The translations under genes were made by a program, and so were the position numbers. Below are positions 5,693 through 11,617 of a stretch of DNA of 11,617 nt, piece after piece. The stretch comes from Desulfonema limicola (lineage in GTDB: Bacteria; Desulfobacterota; Desulfobacteria; Desulfobacterales; DYRC01), in contig DYRC01000115.1 of the NCBI GenBank assembly GCA_020718925.1, positions 1-11,617 of the forward strand, written 5' to 3'. Each line of letters opens with the position of its first letter. The stretch's first letter is position 1. The notes under the pieces were generated by a model, which ran no database searches, had not been told where the DNA came from, and saw nothing but the letters and a program-made list of their open reading frames with translations.

Positions 5693-6478
5693 TTAACACT
5701 TTCCACTTAACACCTCTTTATACGCCTGCTGAATCGCTTCTTCGCCATAAGCCCGTTCCAATCGGCGGATAATGAAATGCCCCTTTGCCATGTCCTGAAA
5801 ATGATTGGTAAATGCCAGATTAATCAGACCGCCGCCGATGGCGCCGATAACCGGCAATGCTTCGGCAGCGATTTTTTCGGAAACAATGATTTCAAACCGG
5901 GACGCAATCTGAGTAATCAGACGCACCAATGCCGGAGCCGCCTCATCTGCCATGCCTTTTGCCGCAATATACTCCGCTGCTTCGGACACCGCCTGTGCCA
6001 ACCCTCGTCTGACGGCATAATAAATCACTTCCCCGGCTTCTCCTGCTTCTCTTCCGCCCAGCGCAAATACTTCGATGCAGGCAAGCCGGGTTCTGACGTC
6101 TCTGATATTTTCCCCTTCTTTTCTGGCAATATCTGCGATTGATCGGAGCATCAGAACCGTTGTGATCGGCAGTTCTATCGGAATTGCCGGAAGCCCGATA
6201 AACCCGCCTGCCATGCCGCTGGCTGCGGTAAAAACCTTGTGCATCATATCAGAGGATTTGCGGCATATATCTCTTTCATCCAGCGTAACTGCCGCAAGAT
6301 TATACGCCGAATAGATTGCCATTTTCGCTGCCTTATGAACAACTGACGGCAGATAACGGAATCCGGCTTCAACAGGCTTTCCGATGATGTTGGTCAGACG
6401 GATAATAAAGCTCTTGTTTTCAAGCAATGCAACTGCCTGTTTCAAATCTTTTGAATCTTTGGGACTGAAGTTTATCAT
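5693..6478 (-). CDS. EcsC-family protein
   Basis: A 261-aa protein. The central block, GGFIGLPAIPIELPITTVLM (residues 91-110) followed by LRSIADIARKEGE and RLACIEVFALGG (131-142), is the signature of the EcsC family. Its molecular role is poorly defined; it is named after a gene in the Bacillus ecs ABC-transporter operon. Hydrophobic glycine-rich segments near 88-112 and 205-222 suggest membrane association. The start chosen is ATG 6478, which has GAAGGA 6 bases upstream and overlaps the stop of the Cdd1-like gene as ATGA; a longer in-frame reading to 6553 would run through that gene. The last codons (V-L-S-G-K-C-stop) come from a GTGTTAAG-type repeat, so the original C-terminus may have been altered. 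No ecsA or ecsB transporter gene is nearby. Confidence 0.88.
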   Translation of the reverse strand: MINFSPKDSKDLKQAVALLENKSFIIRLTNIIGKPVEAGFRYLPSVVHKAAKMAIYSAYNLAAVTLDERDICRKSSDMMHKVFTAASGMAGGFIGLPAIPIELPITTVLMLRSIADIARKEGENIRDVRTRLACIEVFALGGREAGEAGEVIYYAVRRGLAQAVSEAAEYIAAKGMADEAAPALVRLITQIASRFEIIVSEKIAAEALPVIGAIGGGLINLAFTNHFQDMAKGHFIIRRLERAYGEEAIQQAYKEVLSGKC

Positions 6479-6729
6479 TTTTTGTCCTTCCAGTTCCACC
6501 ATTTCAGCAATTCGGGATCGTGCGTTTGTGCCGAAGCATAATACACCGCGCACCGAAAAACATACAGCATACAGCGATCAACTTTTATGCCCTGCTGATC
6601 GCATAATCGGACATACATCTCTTCCGGGTCTTTATTTTTCAGGTCGTGAACCGAATCAATCCTCAGATTCCGCAAATCCTTGGCAATGCTTTTGCCTACA
6701 CCCGGAATTTTTCGCAATTCATCTTTCAT
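6475..6729 (-). CDS. Cdd1-like helix-hairpin-helix protein (pathogenicity-locus family)
   Basis: An 84-aa protein, full length for the family. The N-terminal helix-hairpin-helix motif is I-P-G-V-G-K-S-I-A-K-D-L (residues 8-19), normally a sequence-independent DNA-binding element. It is followed by S-V-H-D-L (26-30), the helical D-P-E-E-M-Y segment and the block VDRCMLYVFRCAVYYA (residues 50-65), which I recognise from Cdd1/PF11731 proteins. The cysteines in that block (C53, C60) and C43 could bind metal, but this is not established. The ATG at 6729 has only a weak AGGA 10 bases upstream. Its stop overlaps the EcsC start by 4 bases (ATGA), so the two are translationally coupled. The biological role of the family is unknown; despite the family name there is no sign of pathogenicity here. 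Confidence 0.85.
   Translation of the reverse strand: MKDELRKIPGVGKSIAKDLRNLRIDSVHDLKNKDPEEMYVRLCDQQGIKVDRCMLYVFRCAVYYASAQTHDPELLKWWNWKDKK
6485..6490 (-). promoter_or_regulatory. Ribosome binding site deciding the EcsC start
   Basis: GAAGGA on the minus strand, 6 bases upstream of ATG 6478. It lies inside the end of the Cdd1-like gene, consistent with coupled translation through the ATGA overlap. Confidence 0.7.
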
Positions 6730-6890
6730 AGCGTGTTTATCCTGTTTATTTCAGGCAATCCTTCTTATTGAAACAGTGCAAAATGTAAAGTGCAAAATGC
6801 AAAATGATCCGAAGAATTGATCTGAACTGTAATTTATACAGAAATTATGTCATAATAAATCAAAATATATCAGAAAGTAAAGGAATCAAT
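6730..6890. promoter_or_regulatory. Divergent intergenic region, probable promoter area
   Basis: This AT-rich stretch separates the minus-strand gene group from the + strand kinase, so it must hold or adjoin promoters for both unless transcription enters from outside. I see CATAAT at 6851-6856 as a possible -10 for the kinase and the imperfect symmetry CTGTA-N5-TACAG at 6827-6841, but no convincing -35 box. Assignments are weak. Confidence 0.3.
6777..6806. repeat. Heptanucleotide tandem repeat (TGCAAAA type)
   Basis: Four seven-base units: TGCAAAA (6777-6783), TGTAAAG (6784-6790), TGCAAAA (6791-6797), TGCAAAA (6798-6804), then TG. It lies in the divergent intergenic region upstream of the kinase. 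Confidence 0.85.
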
Positions 6891-7010
6891 AACCCCTCCC
6901 CCCCGCCCCCTCCCCGAAACGGAGAGGGTGGGAGAAGCTTGCTCCCGAAACGGAGAGGGGAGAGACTCCCCCCTTCCCTTTCAGGGAAGGGGGGCTGGGG
7001 GGGGGTTAGG
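6891..7010. repeat. GC-rich palindromic element, family A, copy A2
   Basis: Left arm AACCCCTCCCCCCCGCCCCC then TCCCCGAAACGGAGAGGG; right arm CCCCCCTTCCCTTTCAGGGA then AGGGGGGCTGGGGGGGGGTT. The two arms are inverted relative to each other. An extra partial repeat of the central part (CTCCCGAAACGGAGAGGGGA at about 6941-6960) makes this copy longer than A1 and A3. It ends two bases before the A-rich start of the kinase ribosome binding site, so the kinase mRNA leader probably contains it. Confidence 0.85.
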
Positions 7011-7011
7011 T

Positions 7012-7018
7012 AAAGGAG
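7012..7018 (+). promoter_or_regulatory. Ribosome binding site of the hybrid kinase
   Basis: AAAGGAG, 5 bases before ATG 7024. It excludes the longer in-frame reading from 6928, whose first 32 codons would be translated from the palindromic repeat and would bury the signal peptide. Confidence 0.85.
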
Positions 7019-7023
7019 TGTTT

Positions 7024-10000
7024 ATGACCCAAAAAAATTTTAAACTCGTTGTTTTATTCATCATCCTGCTCATCTCGGCAACTGCCGCAGCTCAGGAGCA
7101 GAAGCCCGGAGACACGCTGATCATCAGCCTCAGCAGAACTTTTACACCGCTGACCTTTGTTAATTCGGAAGGGAAACCCGCCGGGCTGTTTGTGGATATG
7201 TGGAAAATCTGGTCTGAAAAAACCGGGCGAAAGATAGAATTTCTGCCGTCAACATGGAGTGAAAGTCTTGAGAACCTGAAAACCGGCGCGGCGCATGTTC
7301 ATTCCGGGCTTGCCATTACTCCGGAACGCGAAAAACAGATGATATTTTCCCAGCCGTTGTATGAAAATATATTTTATCTGTTTTTTCCGTTAAATCAGGG
7401 GAAAGCCTTAACTGTCAGGGAACTTTCGGGACAGAAAGTTGGCGTTGTTCAAAATTCATCTCAGGAAGAATTTCTTAAAAAACATCACCCGGATATTGAG
7501 CTTGTTTTATTCAAAAGCACCGAAGAGGCAATCATCAGTGCAAAAGAGGGAAAAGTAAGAGCATTGGCAGATTCATACCTCAGCACATCCGCAGATATTA
7601 CCCGGCTGGGATTATCCGGCGAGTTTGAATCCGGTAAAGAAATTCTTTATTCAAAGAAGTTTCATGCGGGCATTTTAAAAGGAAATACAGAACTACAGTC
7701 CCTTATCAACAAAGGCTTTGCCGCTATATCTGATCAGGAAATGGCTGAAATCGAAAGCCGGTGGATACCGGACCCCTCAAAACGATATTACAAACTTGAT
7801 AGTCCGAAAATCCGTCTGAGTTCCGAAGAAGAAGCGTGGATCAGAGCGCACAGAACGATCCGATTCGGAATCATGCCGGATTTTCCGCCATTTATGTTCT
7901 TTGAAGATAACACTTACAAAGGCATTCATAGCGATTACATAAAACTTATCCGTGAACGTACCGGTCTTAATTTTGACATAATTCCGGTTTCGCCGCCCGA
8001 ATTGGATATGAAGGCAAAAGCCGGTGAATTTGATATGTTCCCGACATTCAATGTGCCGGAGCGCAAAGCATACACAAATTTTACCGAGCCTTTTATGTAT
8101 TACAAATCCGTCATCATTACCCGCAGCGATACGCCATTTATCAGCGGAATCAGTCTGTTGAAAGGTAAAAAAGTCGCAATCGTAAAAGGAATAAAGACAC
8201 AGAAGCTTCTTTTTGCCAAATATCCGGAAATAGAAACTATTGAGAAAAAGGATGTGCTGGAATGTTTGGACGCAGTAGTCAAATCCGAAGCAGATGCGTA
8301 TGTCGGCGGAATCACCATAACCTGCTATCTGATTCAGAAGCATAATCTGATCAACTTGAAAATCGCCGGAGCAACAGACCATACGCCCGAAGCTTATATG
8401 TATGCGATTCGCAAAGATTATCCTGAACTGCTCAGTATTATGAATAAAGCCATTGCGTCTGTCAGCCGCGAAGAACATGACGCAATCATTCAGAAATGGT
8501 TTTCGATTCAGGTGGAGCAACCGCCGAATTGGGATGAAATTCTGAAATGGACATTCGGAAGCGGAAGCATTTTTATTATCATTCTGGGCGTATCGCTGTA
8601 TTGGAACAGGCAGTTGACAAGAGAAATTGCCGAACGCAAGCGGGCTAAGGATATTCTGAAGAAAAATCAGATACTGTTAAATAAAACCGGCATTATGGCA
8701 AAGGTCGGAGGCTGGGAATTTGATGTTGAAACACTGAAGCAGACATGGACTGAGGAGCTTTACCGCATCCATGAGGTGGATATGGATTATCTGCCTACGG
8801 TAAGCAGAGGAATTGAATTTTATCCGCCGGAATCCCGCCCGGTGATTGAAAAAGCCGTCCGGCGGACAATTGATTTCGGAGAGCCGTTCAATCTTGAATC
8901 GCAGTTCATTACGGCAAAAGGCAATCATAAATGGGTTCATGCCATCGGACATGCCTATCAGGAGAATGGAAAAACTGTAAGCGTATCAGGAACATTTCAG
9001 GATATTACCGAGCGCAAACTGGCTGAGGAAAAAATACGAAAAAGCCGGGAACTCCTGAAAGAAACCGGCAAAATGGCAAAAGTGGGCGGCTGGGAAATTG
9101 ATGCGATAAGCCGCGAACTGACATGGACAGGAGAAATTTACCGCATCCATGAAGTAGCTGAAGGATATGTGCCTACGGTTGAAAAGGCAATCAGTTTTTA
9201 TCATCCTGATTCACTGCCGGTTATATCCCAAGCGGTTCAACGCACTATTGAATACGGAGAACCCTTTGATCTGGAATTAAAATTTATCACCGCAACAGGC
9301 AGCCATCGCTGGGTTCATGATATTGGAAAAGCGTATTACAAGGATGGAAAAGTCGTAAAAGTATCAGGAACATTTCAGGACATCACTGAGCGCAAGCAGG
9401 CGGAAGCAGAACTCATCCGGGCAAAAGAAGCTGCCGAAGCTGCAAACTATGCCAAAAGCGCGTTTCTTGCCAACATGAGCCATGAACTCCGCACCCCGCT
9501 CAATGCGATTTTAGGCTATGCCCAATTTCTGCAAAAAGAACCGTCTGTTACAGAGATTCAGAAAGAACGTTTAAAAGTCATTCAGAAAAGCGGAGAGCAT
9601 CTGCTCTCTCTGATCAATGATATTCTGGATATTTCCAAGATTGAATCCGGCAGGATTGAGATCAGTTCCGTTGATTTTCCTCTGCCGGATTTTTTGAACA
9701 ATATTGCGGGCATGTTTCAGATAAGAGCATACCAGAAAGGCATCGGATTTCATTACGAAGCTTCAGCCGGGCTGCCCAGATATGCCCGGGGCGATGAGAT
9801 ACGGATCAGACAGGTTCTCATCAATATTCTGGGCAATGCGGTAAAATTCACTGAAAACGGCAGCGTAACATTTAAGACGGATTATAATAACGGACGGATA
9901 TATTTTGAGATACAGGATACAGGACCCGGCATCGAAGCACATGAGCTTGAAAAAATTTTTGACCCGTTTCATCAGACCGGCAGTTATCTGAAAAAAAACG

Positions 10001-10905
10001 AAGGCACGGGGCTGGGATTATCCATCAGCAGAAAACTGACCGAACTCATGGGCGGCAGTCTGACGGTTGAAAGCAGTCCGGGGGAGGGGGCGGTTTTCCG
10101 AATTGAACTTGAACTGCCCGCGCTTGATGTTGCAAAACATACTCCCCGTCCGGAAAGTTTCTCTGCGGTTATCGGCTATGACGGCGCAAGGCGTAAAATT
10201 CTGATCGTTGACGATATAGAACAGAACCGGCTGCTGTTATCAGATTTTCTGATTCCTCTGGGCTTTGCAATATCAGAGGCTGACGATGGACATGACGCTG
10301 TGGAAAAAGCAAAAAAATTTCAGCCGGATCTGATTCTGATGGATATGTTCATGCCCGGCATGGACGGATTTGAGGCTGTGAAAAGAATCAGAGAGAGTGG
10401 AAAGTGTCAGGTGTTAAGTGTTAAGGAAAAAGATAATCTTAACACTTTCCACATAACACATAACACTTTAACACATAACACAATTATCATAGCAGTTTCA
10501 GCCGGAGCTTTTGAGGAAGATATTATGAAAAGCCGCGAAGCCGGATGTGATGATTTTATTGCCAAACCGGTTGTGGTGGAACAGCTTTTGAGAAAAATAC
10601 AGCAATATCTTGATTTGGAATGGATATATCGGAAAACAGAGGTATCTGTTAAAGCAGAACTTCCGATCATCCCGCCCTGCCTGAAGGATTTGGAATCTCT
10701 GATAAATTCGGCGCAGATGGGGGATGTTCAGGCTATACGCGACAAAGCCGAGAGCCTGATGCAGAAAGATAAGCAGCTTGCGCCGTTTGCCGAAGAACTG
10801 ATTCAATTGGCAAAAGAATTTCAGATGGGCAAAATCAGGGCGTTTTTGAAAGCAGTGCACCCCTCCCCCCTGCCCCCCTCCCCTGAAAGGAGAGGGGGGG
10901 AGTAA
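7024..10905 (+). CDS. BvgS-type hybrid sensor histidine kinase with two Venus-flytrap and two PAS domains
   Basis: A 1293-aa inner-membrane kinase. Signal peptide 1-23 (ending ATAAA). Two periplasmic SBP_bac_3 (Venus-flytrap) domains at about 30-248 and 264-495; both keep the P-E-R arginine (R102, R347) that usually grips a ligand carboxylate. One transmembrane helix at about 511-527, then a coiled coil. Two near-duplicate PAS domains at about 551-664 and 677-790. The kinase core has S-H-E-L-R-T-P with H820 as phosphorylation site, N938 (N box), D-T-G-P-G-I at 965-970 and G-T-G-L-G-L-S-I at 994-1001. The receiver has D1063/D1064, phospho-acceptor D1107, S1159 and K1181. Its alpha3-beta4 loop carries a repeat-encoded insertion at about 1126-1153. 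A helical tail (about 1218-1278) follows; it has no HPt-like histidine motif. The last 15 or so residues and the stop come from copy A3. No cognate regulator gene is adjacent. Confidence 0.95.
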   Translation: MTQKNFKLVVLFIILLISATAAAQEQKPGDTLIISLSRTFTPLTFVNSEGKPAGLFVDMWKIWSEKTGRKIEFLPSTWSESLENLKTGAAHVHSGLAITPEREKQMIFSQPLYENIFYLFFPLNQGKALTVRELSGQKVGVVQNSSQEEFLKKHHPDIELVLFKSTEEAIISAKEGKVRALADSYLSTSADITRLGLSGEFESGKEILYSKKFHAGILKGNTELQSLINKGFAAISDQEMAEIESRWIPDPSKRYYKLDSPKIRLSSEEEAWIRAHRTIRFGIMPDFPPFMFFEDNTYKGIHSDYIKLIRERTGLNFDIIPVSPPELDMKAKAGEFDMFPTFNVPERKAYTNFTEPFMYYKSVIITRSDTPFISGISLLKGKKVAIVKGIKTQKLLFAKYPEIETIEKKDVLECLDAVVKSEADAYVGGITITCYLIQKHNLINLKIAGATDHTPEAYMYAIRKDYPELLSIMNKAIASVSREEHDAIIQKWFSIQVEQPPNWDEILKWTFGSGSIFIIILGVSLYWNRQLTREIAERKRAKDILKKNQILLNKTGIMAKVGGWEFDVETLKQTWTEELYRIHEVDMDYLPTVSRGIEFYPPESRPVIEKAVRRTIDFGEPFNLESQFITAKGNHKWVHAIGHAYQENGKTVSVSGTFQDITERKLAEEKIRKSRELLKETGKMAKVGGWEIDAISRELTWTGEIYRIHEVAEGYVPTVEKAISFYHPDSLPVISQAVQRTIEYGEPFDLELKFITATGSHRWVHDIGKAYYKDGKVVKVSGTFQDITERKQAEAELIRAKEAAEAANYAKSAFLANMSHELRTPLNAILGYAQFLQKEPSVTEIQKERLKVIQKSGEHLLSLINDILDISKIESGRIEISSVDFPLPDFLNNIAGMFQIRAYQKGIGFHYEASAGLPRYARGDEIRIRQVLINILGNAVKFTENGSVTFKTDYNNGRIYFEIQDTGPGIEAHELEKIFDPFHQTGSYLKKNEGTGLGLSISRKLTELMGGSLTVESSPGEGAVFRIELELPALDVAKHTPRPESFSAVIGYDGARRKILIVDDIEQNRLLLSDFLIPLGFAISEADDGHDAVEKAKKFQPDLILMDMFMPGMDGFEAVKRIRESGKCQVLSVKEKDNLNTFHITHNTLTHNTIIIAVSAGAFEEDIMKSREAGCDDFIAKPVVVEQLLRKIQQYLDLEWIYRKTEVSVKAELPIIPPCLKDLESLINSAQMGDVQAIRDKAESLMQKDKQLAPFAEELIQLAKEFQMGKIRAFLKAVHPSPLPPSPERRGGE
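8674..9405 (+). repeat. 378-bp tandem duplication encoding the two PAS domains
   Basis: Two direct units with a 378-bp period (126 codons), the first at 8674-9051 and the second from 9052. The exact block GTATCAGGAACATTTCAGGA occurs at 8983 and 9361. Protein blocks M-A-K-V-G-G-W-E, E-x-Y-R-I-H-E-V, Y-G/F-G-E-P-F-x-L-E and S-G-T-F-Q-D-I-T-E-R-K recur in both. The frame is kept, so the protein gained a second PAS module. Confidence 0.9.
10397..10482 (+). repeat. GTGTTAAG-type inverted repeat inserted in the receiver domain
   Basis: GTGGAAAGTGT at 10397-10407 is the reverse complement of ACACTTTCCAC at 10442-10452, and inside it GTGTTAAG at 10418-10425 pairs with CTTAACAC at 10438-10445. Flanking words have seven-base periodicity: GTGTTAA twice at 10411-10424 and CATAACA twice at 10452-10465. 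The same words occur at the 3' end of the EcsC gene (5691-5712). It is read in frame without a stop and encodes a threonine, histidine and asparagine rich loop (ITHNTLTHNT). Confidence 0.8.
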
Positions 10906-10954
10906 CGGAAAAACTCCCCCCTCTCCGTTTCGGGGAGGGGGCGGGGGAGGGGTT
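10860..10954. repeat. GC-rich palindromic element, family A, copy A3, at the kinase 3' end
   Basis: Left arm CACCCCTCCCCCCTGCCCCC then TCCCCTGAAAGGAGAGGGGG; right arm CCCCCTCTCCGTTTCGGGGA then GGGGGCGGGGGAGGGGTT, inverted relative to the left. The spacer holds the kinase stop codon TAA at 10903-10905, so the left arm is translated as the tail P-S-P-L-P-P-S-P-E-R-R-G-G-E. It may also mark the end of the kinase transcript, though no U-tract follows. Confidence 0.85.
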
Positions 10955-10979
10955 CTGCGTAAGGTGAGATGCTAATAAC

Positions 10980-11002
10980 TTTGAATTTTGAATTTTGAAT
11001 TT
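10980..11002. repeat. Heptanucleotide tandem repeat (TTTGAAT)
   Basis: Three TTTGAAT units (10980-10986, 10987-10993, 10994-11000) plus TT. It lies in the short gap between the kinase gene and the ATPase gene, ending about seven bases before the ATPase ribosome binding site. Confidence 0.9.
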
Positions 11003-11008
11003 AAACAC

Positions 11009-11013
11009 GGAGG
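11009..11013 (+). promoter_or_regulatory. Ribosome binding site of the ATPase gene
   Basis: GGAGG, 9 bases before ATG 11023. It supports this start over internal methionines. Confidence 0.75.
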
Positions 11014-11022
11014 ACATCAGCA

Positions 11023-11617
11023 ATGAGACATTTCCATTCTTACGGACCGGTGGATTACCGGTATCATTATTGTGCTCAGCGAAAAGAGATGATCGCCCGA
11101 TGCACGGAACAACTGGTCGGCAGCCCCGAAGAAGGCGGACATTTTTTCACGATATGGGCGCCCCGGCAGACCGGCAAAACATGGCTGATGCGTCAGGTGA
11201 AACAGGAAATCGCAGGCAGGTATCCTGACCGGTTTATTATCGGCACAATGTCTGTGCAGGGAGTTGTGCTGAAAGATGAAGAAGCTGATGACAGATTTCT
11301 CGACAATGTTCCTCTGCTGATGTGGGAGACTTTCAAGACAAAAGACCTCCCCGTACCGGCAGACTGGAAAAGTTTCAAGAATCTGTTTTCAAAAGATAAC
11401 AATCTGTTCGGAAAGCCTGTGATTCTCTTCATTGACGAGTTCGACAGCCTTCCGCCGAAAGTGATTGACCGTCTGGTTACCATGTTCCGCGATATGTATC
11501 TGAAACGCGAAGATTATCTGCTTCACGGACTTGCGCTGATAGGCGTACGGGCGGTTCTGGGAGTTGAAAGCCTGCGCGGTTCGCCGTTCAATATCCAGCG
11601 TTCCCTGCATGTCCCGA
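11023..11617 (+). CDS. AAA-type P-loop ATPase, N-terminal part (3' end outside the window)
   Basis: Open from ATG 11023 to the window edge, 198 complete codons. A variant Walker A, A-P-R-Q-T-G-K-T, is at residues 46-53, with alanine in place of the usual first glycine. A hydrophobic Walker B ending in acidic residues, V-I-L-F-I-D-E-F-D, is at 133-141, where E139 would be the catalytic glutamate. The stretch A-L-I-G-V-R-A-V-L-G (about 175-184) is where a sensor strand would fall. The N-terminal lead-in H-S-Y-G-P-V-D and the P-R-Q-T-G-K-T motif recall the stand-alone ATPases that are abundant in repeat-rich filamentous bacteria and sometimes end in a nuclease domain. That end is not visible here, so no substrate or role is assigned. 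It follows the kinase by 117 bases but need not share its transcript. Confidence 0.85.
   Translation, partial: MRHFHSYGPVDYRYHYCAQRKEMIARCTEQLVGSPEEGGHFFTIWAPRQTGKTWLMRQVKQEIAGRYPDRFIIGTMSVQGVVLKDEEADDRFLDNVPLLMWETFKTKDLPVPADWKSFKNLFSKDNNLFGKPVILFIDEFDSLPPKVIDRLVTMFRDMYLKREDYLLHGLALIGVRAVLGVESLRGSPFNIQRSLHVP

Noticed and set aside
6827..6841. CTGT/ACAG symmetry resembling a LexA box upstream of the kinase
   Set aside because: The spacer between CTGT and ACAG is seven bases (AATTTAT); the gammaproteobacterial LexA box needs eight, and nothing in the nearby genes suggests SOS control.
6928..7023. Longer N-terminus of the kinase beginning at 6928
   Set aside because: These 32 codons are translated palindromic repeat. 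A ribosome binding site and a normal signal peptide start at 7012-7024.
10860..10954. Family A elements as ordinary intrinsic terminators
   Set aside because: The stems are strong, but no U-tract follows; one copy lies inside a gene and one just before a ribosome binding site, so termination cannot be their general explanation.

Overview
The window looks like chromosomal DNA of a repeat-rich Gram-negative sensory bacterium. The guess that it is a deltaproteobacterium (Desulfobacterota, close to filamentous Desulfonema-type or magnetotactic multicellular relatives) is inference from gene style and repeat content. There is no rRNA or marker gene here to prove it.

Layout. Bases 1-101 are the C-terminal end of an unidentified + strand gene. 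Bases 102-670 hold no intact gene. They contain a GC-rich palindromic element (family A, copy A1), the C-terminal remnant of an IS transposase, and a 200-bp element with terminal inverted repeats (family B, copy B1). Six genes then run on the minus strand. Read in their own direction (right to left) they are: a small Cdd1-like helix-hairpin-helix protein coupled by an ATGA overlap to an EcsC-family protein; an unrecognised acidic protein; and a tight group made of a secreted FMN-binding-like protein, a large chemoreceptor (MCP) and a HIT-family hydrolase. After a divergent intergenic region, a 1293-aa BvgS-type hybrid sensor kinase lies on the + strand. It is followed by the first 198 codons of a P-loop ATPase cut off by the window end.

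Functionally the window is dominated by signalling. The chemoreceptor has a two-module periplasmic sensor, a duplicated HAMP-type relay and a C-terminal CheR-tether-like pentapeptide. The kinase has two Venus-flytrap sensor domains, two PAS domains, a kinase core, a receiver and a helical tail. The secreted protein just upstream of the chemoreceptor may work with it, but that is inference from spacing alone.

The most unusual aspect is how repeats interact with coding DNA. Family A palindromes occur four times: one half-copy is translated in frame inside the acidic protein, one ends just upstream of the kinase ribosome binding site, and one supplies the last codons and stop of the kinase. A second repeat type, built on GTGTTAAG, is translated in frame inside the kinase receiver domain and also supplies the last codons and stop of the EcsC gene. 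Four tracts show seven-base periodicity with different sequences. Family B (two copies, at 425-624 and 4544-4698) is a MITE-like element that fills an intergenic gap upstream of the chemoreceptor group. Both large sensory genes also carry recent-looking internal tandem duplications of 390 bp and 378 bp.
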